DNA from: DATLLN01 sp963797175 | GTDB lineage: Bacteria; Actinomycetota; Thermoleophilia; Gaiellales; JAICJC01 | NCBI GenBank assembly: GCA_963797175.1 | Contig: CAWCOL010000002.1 | Location: 1-64,000, forward strand | Length of the DNA stretch: 64,000 nucleotides | Direction: 5' to 3' | Part shown: in pieces, positions 1 to 7,499 of the stretch | How the letters are laid out: each line of letters starts with the position of its first letter | How positions within the stretch are numbered: position 1 is the stretch's first letter | Program-made: the position numbers and the translations under genes | Notes under the pieces: model-generated | The model's input: only the letters and a program-made list of their open reading frames with translations | What the model was told of the DNA's origin: nothing | Database searches by the model: none

Positions 1-154
1 GGAGCAGCGCGCCGTACACCATGCCGGGCAGCTTGATGTCGTCCAGGTAGGTGCCCTGGCCGCGGATGAAGCGCGCGTCCTCCTTGCGCTTGAGCCTGCC
101 GAACCCGATCGGGCGCTCGGCGGTGGGGCTGGGAAGGTTCTCGACCGTGGCCAT
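1..154 (-). CDS. coxL: Aerobic CO dehydrogenase-type molybdoenzyme large subunit (coxL), N-terminal fragment
   Basis: Only the first 51 residues lie in the window; the gene runs off the left edge. The visible start contains GFGRLKRKEDARFIRGQG, followed by YLDDIKLPGMVY, which is the conserved N-terminal entry of CoxL/xanthine-dehydrogenase-type molybdopterin subunits. The ATG has AGGAG eight bases upstream and begins two bases after the coxS stop, giving the classic M-S-L order. The catalytic active-site loop that separates form I from form II CO dehydrogenases is outside the window, so true CO oxidation cannot be decided here. Confidence 0.85.
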   Translation of the reverse strand, partial: MATVENLPSPTAERPIGFGRLKRKEDARFIRGQGTYLDDIKLPGMVYGALL

Positions 155-156
155 GC

Positions 157-624
157 TCAGGACTCCTGTCTCGTGGCTGCCTCGTGCTCGGCGGCCCAGC
201 GCACAGCGCCGACGATGTTCTTGTAGCCGGTGCACCGGCAGATCCCGCCCGAGATCGCCACCCTGATCTCATGATCGGTCGGATCGGGGTTCTCGTCCAG
301 CAGCGCCCGGGTCGTCATCAGCATGCCCGGCGTGCAGAAGCCGCACTGGAGCGCGTGCAGCTCGTGGAAGCCCTGCTGGATCGGGTCGAGCTCCCCGTCC
401 ACCTCGAGCGACTCGACCGTCCGCACCTCGTGGCCGTCGCACATAGCGGCCAGGATCGTGCAGGACTTGACCGGCTGCCCGTCGATCCGCACGACGCAGG
501 CGCCGCAGTTGGAGGTGTCGCACCCCCAGTGCGTGCCGGTCAGGTCGAGCGTCTCGCGGAGGAAGTGCACGAGCAGCATGCGGGGCTCGATCTCGTGTGA
601 GACCTGCTCGCCGTTGACCGTCAT
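157..624 (-). CDS. coxS: CO dehydrogenase-type small iron-sulfur subunit (coxS)
   Basis: About 155 residues from the ATG used here. The N-terminal plant-type [2Fe-2S] domain shows CDTSNCGACVV and a later Cys in VKSC. The C-terminal [2Fe-2S]-binding domain shows LQCGFCTPGM and GGICRCTGY. It passes electrons from the Mo site of CoxL to FAD in CoxM. The start is uncertain. GGAGG (644-648) is 19 bases from this ATG, too far, whereas homologues carry a few extra residues (here IINVS). A non-ATG start at the in-frame CTG/ATC/ATC codons near 634-642 is therefore possible. It overlaps or abuts the coxM stop at 639. Confidence 0.9.
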   Translation of the reverse strand: MTVNGEQVSHEIEPRMLLVHFLRETLDLTGTHWGCDTSNCGACVVRIDGQPVKSCTILAAMCDGHEVRTVESLEVDGELDPIQQGFHELHALQCGFCTPGMLMTTRALLDENPDPTDHEIRVAISGGICRCTGYKNIVGAVRWAAEHEAATRQES

Positions 625-638
625 CGAGACGTTGATGA

Positions 639-1514
639 TCAGGCCTCCTGGTGCGTGGCGCGGGCCGCCGCACGGCGGAGCGCCCGGTGGGTGAGGACGC
701 CGGCGAGGTGGCGCTTGTAGTCCACGCCGCCCCTGCCGTCCGAGCTGGGGGAGCAGTCCGCCGACGCGATCTCGCCGGCCTGGGCGAACAGCTCCTCCGA
801 GGGGGCCCTGCCGCGCAGCAGCTCCTCGGCCCGGGTCAGGTGGATGGTGGTCAGGCCGACCGCGCTGAGCCCGATGCCCGCGTCGGCGATGGCGCCGCCG
901 TCGATCCAGAGAGCAGCGGACGCGGCCGCGATGGCCCAGTCGCCGGCCCGCCGCTCGACCTTCTCGTGCGCGCTCCCGGCGCCCGGCCGCAGCGGCAGCC
1001 GCACCTCGGTCAGCATCTCGCCCGTCCCGACCGCCGTCATGTACGGGCCGATGTGGAAGGCCTCCATGCCGACCACCCGCTCGCCCTCGGTTCCGCGGAT
1101 CACGACCTGCGCTCTGGCGGCGGTACAGACGGCCGACAGATCCTCGGCCGCGTCCGCCTGGCACAGCGACCCGCCGATGGTGCCGCGGTTCCGCACCACC
1201 GGGTCGGCGATCACCTGCTCGGCGTCGCGGACGAGCGGGAAGCGCTCGGCCAGCAGTTCGGAGCGGAGCAGGTCGACGTGGCGCGTGAGGGCGCCGATCC
1301 GGATCTCGCCGTCCTGCTCGCGGATGTACGCCAGCTCGTGCAGGTCGTTGATGTCGATCAGGTGCTCGGGGTTGGCCAGCCGCAGCTTCATCATCGGCAG
1401 CAGGCTGTGGCCTCCCGCGATCACCCGCGCCTCCGGGCCCAGCCGGGCCAGGGAGGCGATTGCGCCGTCGACGCTGGTCGCGCGTTCATACTCAAATGCC
1501 GCAGGCGTCTGCAG
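639..1514 (-). CDS. coxM: CO dehydrogenase-type medium FAD subunit (coxM), apparent CTG start
   Basis: FAD-binding subunit of the molybdenum hydroxylase. AGGHSLLPMMKLRLANP and the downstream VRNRGTIGGSLCQADAAED are the two FAD-binding signatures. From the CTG at 1514-1512 the protein is 291 residues, the usual CoxM length, and begins with MQTPAAFEYERATSVDGA, matching the family N-terminus. AAAGGAG lies six bases before this CTG. The first in-frame ATG (1424) would delete 30 conserved residues and part of the FAD site. It is the first gene of a coxMSL operon. Confidence 0.88.
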   Translation of the reverse strand: MQTPAAFEYERATSVDGAIASLARLGPEARVIAGGHSLLPMMKLRLANPEHLIDINDLHELAYIREQDGEIRIGALTRHVDLLRSELLAERFPLVRDAEQVIADPVVRNRGTIGGSLCQADAAEDLSAVCTAARAQVVIRGTEGERVVGMEAFHIGPYMTAVGTGEMLTEVRLPLRPGAGSAHEKVERRAGDWAIAAASAALWIDGGAIADAGIGLSAVGLTTIHLTRAEELLRGRAPSEELFAQAGEIASADCSPSSDGRGGVDYKRHLAGVLTHRALRRAAARATHQEA

Positions 1515-1569
1515 TGCGTGCTCCTTTCCACGACTCCAGCCCGTAGAGCGTGTTCTGCGGTGTGTCTGG

Positions 1570-1575
1570 AGGATA
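1570..1575 (-). promoter_or_regulatory. Candidate -10 box of the coxMSL operon
   Basis: TATCCT reads on the minus strand about 55 bases before the coxM CTG. It would give a leader of about 50 bases containing AAAGGAG. No clear -35 is seen. Confidence 0.4.
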
Positions 1576-1624
1576 CATGCGGGGGGTGTGAGAAGCCTGT
1601 GTTGCAGCCGCCCCGCGAGTCGCC

Positions 1625-2254
1625 TCAGCCGGTATCACGATCGGCGTCTGGGAGCCGTTTGCGGGGGCGGCCGATGTCGTCGCGCTGCTCGTACTGCACA
1701 GGCGCGTCGGTGCCGATCACGGGCGAGCGCGGCAGCGTCGCCGGATTCGTGTGGCGCACGTCCTCGTAGAGCGCCTTGGCGGATGCGCTGGCGCCGGCCA
1801 CGTTGCGCAGCACCGGGCCGGCCGGGTTCGCCATCGCGATCGGCGCCTCCCGCCCCAGCCGCGCGAGGGTGAGCGTGCCCCGCGTGTAGACCTCGGCGAT
1901 GCGCGGCGCCTCGACCCCGGTGCTCTCCGGGAAGGCGCGGAACCCCGCGGCCGCCGCTCCCGGATAGAGCCCGTCGACCAGCCCGACCGCGTCCTCCATC
2001 CCCGCCTTGCGGACGAGCATGCCCTCCAGCAGCTCGACGCCGGCGTCCAGGTTCTGGTTGATGGAGGTGACGATGCCGTTGACGGGCGCGCTCTTCTCGA
2101 GGATCTCGCCGACGCTCCCGATCACCTCGTCGAGGCCGTTCGTGATCGCGCGGAGCTGGAAGATGACGGACACCAGGTAGACGACCAGGGCCAGCACGAT
2201 CAGGAGCACGGCGACGATCATGCCGGTGCCGGGGCCGATGGCGAGCAGCGGCAT
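1625..2254 (-). CDS. Single-pass membrane protein of unknown function (cluster member E)
   Basis: 209 residues. One N-terminal transmembrane helix (about residues 10-32) is followed by an amphipathic helical stretch and a longer, probably disordered charged tail. It is not a family I recognise. It contains INQNLDAGVELLEGMLVRKA, which resembles the C-terminal motif of two other proteins in the same cluster. It is the last of five tightly packed leftward genes and begins three bases after the stop of the gene upstream. The downstream neighbour is coxM, 110 bases away, so co-transcription with cox is possible but unproven. Confidence 0.7.
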   Translation of the reverse strand: MPLLAIGPGTGMIVAVLLIVLALVVYLVSVIFQLRAITNGLDEVIGSVGEILEKSAPVNGIVTSINQNLDAGVELLEGMLVRKAGMEDAVGLVDGLYPGAAAAGFRAFPESTGVEAPRIAEVYTRGTLTLARLGREAPIAMANPAGPVLRNVAGASASAKALYEDVRHTNPATLPRSPVIGTDAPVQYEQRDDIGRPRKRLPDADRDTG

Positions 2255-2257
2255 CGG

Positions 2258-2521
2258 CTACGCCTCCCGGTCGTCGAGGATGATGTCGAGCGAGCCGCCG
2301 TATTCCGCGACCCCGGCGACGGTCTGGGCGACCTGCTCCTGCGTCGTCAGCAGCAGCGCGGCGGAGTCCAGGTCCTTCGACCCGGCGGCCGCGGCGACCC
2401 CGATCCGGCGCACGCTGGGCACGATGCTGCGGGCCTCCGAGAGCACGCCGTGCAGCAGGTACACGACGACGGGCAGCACGACGAGCAGCAGCACGGCATC
2501 GCCGATCCACCAGAGCGTCAT
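2258..2521 (-). CDS. Small single-pass membrane protein (cluster member D)
   Basis: 87 residues. The hydrophobic helix occupies roughly residues 6-26 and is followed by a short basic segment and a helical tail ending in acidic residues. The ATG overlaps the stop of the gene upstream by four bases (ATGA), which suggests translational coupling. Function unknown. The topology, one N-terminal helix plus a cytoplasmic or extracytoplasmic amphipathic tail, is the same as in its neighbours. Confidence 0.7.
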   Translation of the reverse strand: MTLWWIGDAVLLLVVLPVVVYLLHGVLSEARSIVPSVRRIGVAAAAGSKDLDSAALLLTTQEQVAQTVAGVAEYGGSLDIILDDREA

Positions 2522-2793
2522 CGCGGCCTCCGCTCGGCGACGACGGCGGCCTTGCGGGCGATGCCGGGAAGCGCGCCGAGGATGATCTCGAACTGCGCAT
2601 TGATGGCGGTGACGGCGCCCTCGAGCGGGCGCAGGTGCTCGGCCTCGACGCCCTCCAGCGCCCCGGCCAGGGCGGCGAGCCCCTCCGACGTGCGGGCCAG
2701 GCTGCGGCGGATGGCGATCAGCGCCGCGGCCAGCACCACGACCACGACCACGATCAGCAGCACGGTCAGCGTTGCCAGCAGGCCGGTGCTCAT
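2518..2793 (-). CDS. Small single-pass membrane protein (cluster member C)
   Basis: 91 residues. A valine/leucine-rich transmembrane helix spans about residues 5-27, followed by an alanine-rich amphipathic helix. Its C-terminus has INAQFEIILGALPGIARKAA, which aligns with the end of member A (INDSGVRILHSARAIRKAA) and less well with member E. That suggests the cluster arose by duplication. ATGA overlaps occur at both ends. Unknown function; it distantly recalls the helix-plus-tail layout of DUF948 proteins, but I do not assign it there. Confidence 0.72.
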   Translation of the reverse strand: MSTGLLATLTVLLIVVVVVVLAAALIAIRRSLARTSEGLAALAGALEGVEAEHLRPLEGAVTAINAQFEIILGALPGIARKAAVVAERRPR

Positions 2794-3074
2794 TCGCCGC
2801 CGAACCCGTCGGTGAGCGCGTTCATGTAGCCGTCCTGGACGACGGCCTCCTGGACGATCAGCCCCAGCACGGGCGCGGTCGCCTCGAGCTGCGGGATGTT
2901 GGCGGTGTTGGCGGCCACCGCGCCGGCCACGCCGAGCAGGTCACCGACGCTGCGCTCGATGCTGACAACGGTGCGCACCAGCACGACCAGCAGCGCCGCG
3001 ACGACCAGCGCGGCGGCAAGGCCGATCAGCAGGGCGAGGCTCCAGTAGCCATGGCTGGAAACGAGCAGCGTCAC
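2790..3074 (-). CDS. Small single-pass membrane protein (cluster member B), GTG start
   Basis: 94 residues from the GTG at 3074, which overlaps the upstream stop as GTGA. The transmembrane helix covers about residues 12-35 and is followed by an alanine-rich helix and a short acidic C-terminus. A longer reading from 3305 would overlap the upstream gene completely and is not credible. Unknown function; part of the five-gene membrane cluster. Confidence 0.7.
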   Translation of the reverse strand: MTLLVSSHGYWSLALLIGLAAALVVAALLVVLVRTVVSIERSVGDLLGVAGAVAANTANIPQLEATAPVLGLIVQEAVVQDGYMNALTDGFGGE

Positions 3075-3334
3075 TTGCCGACCGCCGCCTTGCGGATGGC
3101 CCGGGCCGAGTGCAGGATCCGCACACCCGAGTCGTTGATGCGGCCGATGCCGCCCAGTTCGGACGTCTGGTCGCGGACGACGCCGACGGCCTGCACGGCC
3201 GTGGCGGCCTGGCGGTCGATGCGCCCCGCCAGCAGGACGATGGTGATGACGATGGCCGCGGCCACCGCGATCACGACGATGCCCACGCCGATGCCGAGCT
3301 GCCACTGGGCGGAGGCGGACATCAGCGTCACCAT
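3071..3334 (-). CDS. Small single-pass membrane protein (cluster member A), first gene of the cluster
   Basis: 87 residues. ATG 3334 has AGGGA suitably upstream; a second ATG at 3322 is possible. An isoleucine/valine/alanine-rich transmembrane helix (about residues 11-35) is followed by an amphipathic helix and the C-terminal INDSGVRILHSARAIRKAA motif shared with member C. It is likely the promoter-proximal gene of the operon. Unknown function. Confidence 0.68.
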   Translation of the reverse strand: MVTLMSASAQWQLGIGVGIVVIAVAAAIVITIVLLAGRIDRQAATAVQAVGVVRDQTSELGGIGRINDSGVRILHSARAIRKAAVGK

Positions 3335-3652
3335 GTGGCTGGTCCCTGGGCCTGGGCCGGCGCGACGGCGATGCGCATCTGGGTGATCCCGCTCCTCCTG
3401 GTGCTCGACGGATCCCGCGCCGCCACGTCCTCGCTGCCTCGTGGCGCTCGCGGTTCGGTCGATGATGCCCAACCCACGCGCAAATGTCCAGTCTCGTGGA
3501 GCGGGCCCATGTCAGGGGTCACATTCGGGGTGTCCCCCATGGCGATGCTCCCCGGTGAGCGGCGCATCGCCGATGGCTCTTCGATAAAACCCCACTATAT
3601 CGATTGAAAAAATGGAGTTACTCTGGAAGTGATCGAACCAGGAGGCATCTCG
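3335..3652. other. Divergent intergenic region between the membrane cluster and cysteine dioxygenase
   Basis: About 320 bases without a credible gene. The right-hand end (about 3580-3630) is markedly AT-rich for this genome, with CTATAT and TTGAAA-like words, and probably contains the promoter of the dioxygenase. AGGAGG at 3639-3644 is the ribosome site of that gene. No convincing spaced -35/-10 pair could be fixed. Confidence 0.5.
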
Positions 3653-4234
3653 ATGGCAACCAGCTCCCAGCCCACCCCGCTCCCTTTCAGCCGTACGACC
3701 GGGCCCGTCCCCCGCGGCACCGCAGAGGTCGAGAGCCTCGCGACGCGCCGGTGGTACCGCTCCCACGACCGGCTCCGTCAGCTGAGCCGCGCCGAACTCG
3801 ACGACCTCGTCGCCGATCTGGCCGGCCGGCCCGACCTGTGGCGCGCCCACGTCCGCCACCTGGAGGACGAGCGCTACTACGTGCGTCTGCTCCTGACCGA
3901 GCACGTCGAGATCTGGCTGATCTGCTGGTGCGCCTCCCAGGACACCGGCTTCCACGACCACGACGGCAGCCGCGGCGCGGTCGCGGTCGTGGACGGCGCG
4001 CTCCGCGAACTGCTGCTCGCCGTTGGCGGCGCCGACCCCGAGCGCGTCCACCCGGCCGGCGCGCGCTTCTCGTTCGGCGCGACGCACATCCACGACGTCC
4101 AGCACGCCCCCGGCCCGCCTGCAACCTCGCTGCACGTGTACTCGCCGCCGCTGGGCGAGATGGGGTTCTACGAGGTGGCCGCCGACGGGACGCTCCGCCG
4201 CCGCGCCGGCGAGTACCGCGAGGAGTTCTGTTGA
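3653..4234 (+). CDS. Cysteine dioxygenase type I family protein
   Basis: 193 residues. A cupin enzyme that would oxidise cysteine (or a related thiol) to its sulfinate with Fe(II) and O2. The iron ligands are visible as HDH at residues 101-103 and His147 in THIHDVQH, within the bacterial pattern GFHDHDGSRGAVAVV and LHVYSPPL. The start was chosen at ATG 3653 because AGGAGG lies eight bases upstream; the in-frame GTG at 3629 lacks a site. The next gene overlaps its stop, so a sulfur-oxidising pair is likely. Exact thiol substrate not decided. Confidence 0.88.
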   Translation: MATSSQPTPLPFSRTTGPVPRGTAEVESLATRRWYRSHDRLRQLSRAELDDLVADLAGRPDLWRAHVRHLEDERYYVRLLLTEHVEIWLICWCASQDTGFHDHDGSRGAVAVVDGALRELLLAVGGADPERVHPAGARFSFGATHIHDVQHAPGPPATSLHVYSPPLGEMGFYEVAADGTLRRRAGEYREEFC

Positions 4235-5625
4235 CCCCGCCGCGGGCCGCCGGGCGGCGTCCGCTGGTCGTGATCGGGGGCGGCGCCGCCGGCGCCCTGG
4301 CCGCGCTGGCAGCCCTCCGTACCGGCTCGGCGGACGACGTGGCGATCATCGAGCCCCGCCAGCAGCTGGGCCGGGGCGTCGCCTACTCGACGGCCGACCC
4401 GGCGCACCTGATGAACGTCGCCGCCGGCAACCTGAGCGCGCTGTCCGGCGAGCCCGGCCACTTCGCCGGATGGCTCGCCGGGCACGACCCGGCGGCCACC
4501 GCCTTCTCGTTCGCGCCTCGCTCCCTCTACGGCGCCTACCTGGCCGACACGCTGCGGCAGGAGGCGGCGCGAGCCGGTGCCGGCCGGCTGATGCACATCC
4601 AGGCGAGGGCGACGTCGCTCCGGCGGCGGCGCGAGGGATGGGTGGTCGGGCTCGGCCCCACCGGCGGGATCCTGGCCGGCTCGGTCGTCCTCGCGCTGGG
4701 CAACGCCGCACCGGCATCGCCGGCGGCGGTCTGCGACAAGGTGCGCGCGCACCCCGGCTACGTCGCCGACCCGTGGGCGTCCGGCGCGCTGACCGGGCTG
4801 CCGGAGGGCGACGCCGTGTGCATCGGCACGGGGCTGACGGCCGTGGACGTCGCGCTGACGCTGGCTGCCCGCGAGGGCGCGGGCAGCGTGCTCGCGCTCT
4901 CCCGCCACGGGCTCCGCCCGCGCGCCCACCGCAGCGAGGGGGCGCCTGCGCGGCTCCGCGGAGTGCTGGCGATGCACCAGACGACCGCGCTCGGCCTGCT
5001 CCGCGCGGTGCGGGCCGAGATCGCGCTGGCCGAGGCGCGGGGCGTGGACTGGCGAGACGTGCTGAACGGTATCCGCCCGGTCACGCCGCGGCTGTGGCAG
5101 GGACTGCCCGAGGATGAGCGGCGGCGCGTCGTCGAGCGGATCGGCCGGTACTGGGAGGTGCACCGCCACCGGATGGCGCCTCAGGTGGCCCGCAGCGTGG
5201 GCGACCTGGAGCGGGCCGGCCGGCTGCGGTTCGCCGCCGGCCGCGTGACCGGTGTGACCGCCCACCGGGGCGGGCTGCGCGTACACGTACTCCGGCCGGA
5301 CGGCACCGCGAGCCACGTCGAGGCCGCGGTCGTGGCGGGCTGCACCGGCCCGCCGCCGTCGCTCGACGCGCACCCGCTGCTCGCCCGGCTGGCCGCGGAC
5401 GGCCTCTGCCGGCCGGGCCCGCTCGGCATCGGCATCGCCACCGACCCCGACGGCGGCGTGCTGACGGCATCGGGCCGGGCGGGCGGCCTCCACGCGCTCG
5501 GCTCGCTGCGCCGCGGCGACCTGTGGGAGACGACGGCGATCCCCGAGATCCGGGCGCAGGCGTTCGACCTGGCCGCCCTGCTCGGCCGGCGGCGGCCACC
5601 CCGGGCCGCGCTTCGCGCGGGCTGA
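4231..5625 (+). CDS. FAD/NAD(P)-binding flavoprotein of the NAD_binding_9 type
   Basis: 464 residues from a TTG that overlaps the dioxygenase stop. The N-terminal dinucleotide site is VVIGGGAAGALAALAAL; a second Rossmann-like segment is AVCIGTGLTAVDVALTL. The layout (GVAYSTADPAHLMNVAAG, the tail with AVVAGCTGPP) is that of the YdhS-like FAD-dependent oxidoreductases of unknown substrate. In actinomycetes these often sit beside cysteine dioxygenase, so a role in thiol or sulfur oxidation is inferred. No transmembrane segment. Confidence 0.85.
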   Translation: MTPPRAAGRRPLVVIGGGAAGALAALAALRTGSADDVAIIEPRQQLGRGVAYSTADPAHLMNVAAGNLSALSGEPGHFAGWLAGHDPAATAFSFAPRSLYGAYLADTLRQEAARAGAGRLMHIQARATSLRRRREGWVVGLGPTGGILAGSVVLALGNAAPASPAAVCDKVRAHPGYVADPWASGALTGLPEGDAVCIGTGLTAVDVALTLAAREGAGSVLALSRHGLRPRAHRSEGAPARLRGVLAMHQTTALGLLRAVRAEIALAEARGVDWRDVLNGIRPVTPRLWQGLPEDERRRVVERIGRYWEVHRHRMAPQVARSVGDLERAGRLRFAAGRVTGVTAHRGGLRVHVLRPDGTASHVEAAVVAGCTGPPPSLDAHPLLARLAADGLCRPGPLGIGIATDPDGGVLTASGRAGGLHALGSLRRGDLWETTAIPEIRAQAFDLAALLGRRRPPRAALRAG

Positions 5626-5675
5626 CCGACCGGACGCCACAGCGCCTCCTCACTCGAAAATTGGAGGTCATCCAC

Positions 5676-5681
5676 TAGTCT
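5676..5681 (+). promoter_or_regulatory. Candidate -10 box upstream of the ABC exporter operon
   Basis: TAGTCT, about 60 bases before the GTG start. It would give a leader of about 54 bases. The -35 region is not recognisable, so this is tentative. Confidence 0.3.
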
Positions 5682-5741
5682 GCTGGTCTGAGCTGGCGCG
5701 GGCCGCCCGACGGCACGCGGGCACCGCTCAGCGATCGATCC

Positions 5742-7499
5742 GTGAGCAGCGTCGACCCACAGGACTACCCGACCCGGGAGACCGTGCGCCGCCTGATTCC
5801 GATCTGGTGGGGCGAGCGCAGCCTGGTCCTGATCGGGCTCACCTGCGCGTTCTTCTACACCACGCTCTCGATCGCGATCCCGGTGCTGCTCCAGCGGGCG
5901 ATCGATGACGCGATCGTGCCGCAGGACACCGCCGCGTTGTGGCCGTACCTGGCGGCCATCCTCGTGCTCAGCGCGATCCGGTTCGTGATCAACTTCACCC
6001 GCCGCTATGCAACCGCCCGCGTCGGCGTCCGCCTCGAGGCGCATCTGCGCTGGATGCTCTACCGCGGCTACCTCGAGTTCCCGCGCGCGTTCTACGACCG
6101 CCAGGCGACCGGCCAGGTCGTCTCGCGCGCGACCAATGACCTCTTCCCGATCCGCTACTTCATCGGCTGGGGCGTCGTGCAGGGCGTGCAGAGCGCGATG
6201 ATGATCGTCGGCGGTGCGATCGTGCTGGTCGCGGTCGACCCGCGACTGGCGCTCTACGCCGGCGTGGCGATGCCACTGGTCGGGATCGTCGCCTGGCGGT
6301 TCGCCCACCGGGTGATGCCGATCTCGCGCCGCGTGCAGGCGCGCAAGGGCGACGTCACCGAGGCGGCCGACGAGGCCGTCGTCGGCATCGAGATGGTGCA
6401 GGCGTTCGGCCGCGAGGACGACGTCCGCGCGCGGTTCGGCGGCAAGGCCGAGTCGGTGCGCGACGCCATCATCTCCCAGGCTGGCGTCGAGGCACGCCAC
6501 CTGCCGGGGCTCTTCTTCCTGCCCACGCTCTCGATCGCCGCGGTCGTGTACTTCGGCGGCAAGGACGTGATCGCCGGCAACCTCACCATCGGCCAGTTCG
6601 TCCTCTTCAACACCATCCTGCTCCAGCTGGCCTGGCCGCTGGAGGCGCTGGGCTGGATCATCAACCTGGCGCAGCGGGCAATGGCATCGGCCGGCCGCAC
6701 GTTCGCCTGGCTGGAGGAGGTCGAGCTGCTGCCCGAGCCCGAGCACCCCACGCCGGTGCCGGCAGGGCCGCTGGACGTGCGCCTGACCGGCGTCCGCTTC
6801 GCCTACGCCGGCGAGGACGAGGTGCTGCGGGGCGTCGACCTGGACGTCCGCGCGGGCGAGATCGTCGCGGTCTGCGGCCTCACCGGCTCCGGCAAGAGCA
6901 CGCTGCTCAACCTGGTGCCGCGGTTCTACGACCCGACCGCCGGCTCCGTCGCCATCGGCGGCGTCGACCTGCGCGAGATGGCGCTGGCCGACCTGCGCGA
7001 CGCCGTCGCGGTGATCACGCAACGGCCGATCCTGTTCTCGATCACGCTCCGCGAGAACCTGGTCGGCGGCCGGCCGGACGCGCCCTGGGACGACGTGCTG
7101 GCCGCCGCCGAGACCGCCGGCGTCGCCAGCTTCGTGGACGACCTGCCGGACGGGTACGACACGCTGATCGGCGAGCGCGGCGTCAACCTCTCCGGCGGCC
7201 AGCGGCAGCGGGTCGCGCTGGCCCGCGCGCTGATCGCCCGGCCCCGCGTGATCGTGCTCGACGACCCGCTCTCGGCCGTGGACACGCACACCGAGCGGGC
7301 GCTGGTCGAGCGGGTGCGCCCCGCGCTGGCCGGCTGCACCGCGCTGGTCGCCGCGCAGCGGCTGTCCACGCTGGAACTGGCCGACCGCGCCGTCGTCATC
7401 CAGGACGGACGGATCGTCGCCCAGGGAACGCCCGACGAGCTGCTCGAGATCGAGGGGCCGTTCCGCGAGATGTTCGGGGACGAGATCGTTGCCGCGTAG
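5742..7499 (+). CDS. ABC exporter half-transporter, degenerate-site subunit
   Basis: 585 residues from a GTG. The N-terminal six-helix exporter domain (about 25-320) is followed by a nucleotide-binding domain with Walker A GLTGSGKST (about 380), signature LSGGQRQRVALARAL (about 482) and Walker B VIVLDDPLSAVD (about 502). The residue after the Walker B aspartate is Asp instead of the catalytic Glu, as in TM287-type partners of heterodimeric exporters. It is translationally coupled to the second half-transporter (11-base overlap). Substrate unknown; multidrug or lipid export is typical of the family. Confidence 0.9.
   Translation: MSSVDPQDYPTRETVRRLIPIWWGERSLVLIGLTCAFFYTTLSIAIPVLLQRAIDDAIVPQDTAALWPYLAAILVLSAIRFVINFTRRYATARVGVRLEAHLRWMLYRGYLEFPRAFYDRQATGQVVSRATNDLFPIRYFIGWGVVQGVQSAMMIVGGAIVLVAVDPRLALYAGVAMPLVGIVAWRFAHRVMPISRRVQARKGDVTEAADEAVVGIEMVQAFGREDDVRARFGGKAESVRDAIISQAGVEARHLPGLFFLPTLSIAAVVYFGGKDVIAGNLTIGQFVLFNTILLQLAWPLEALGWIINLAQRAMASAGRTFAWLEEVELLPEPEHPTPVPAGPLDVRLTGVRFAYAGEDEVLRGVDLDVRAGEIVAVCGLTGSGKSTLLNLVPRFYDPTAGSVAIGGVDLREMALADLRDAVAVITQRPILFSITLRENLVGGRPDAPWDDVLAAAETAGVASFVDDLPDGYDTLIGERGVNLSGGQRQRVALARALIARPRVIVLDDPLSAVDTHTERALVERVRPALAGCTALVAAQRLSTLELADRAVVIQDGRIVAQGTPDELLEIEGPFREMFGDEIVAA

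Noticed and set aside
1..1514. Claim of true carbon monoxide oxidation
   Set aside because: The CoxL active-site loop is outside the window; related molybdenum hydroxylases share the same small and medium subunits.
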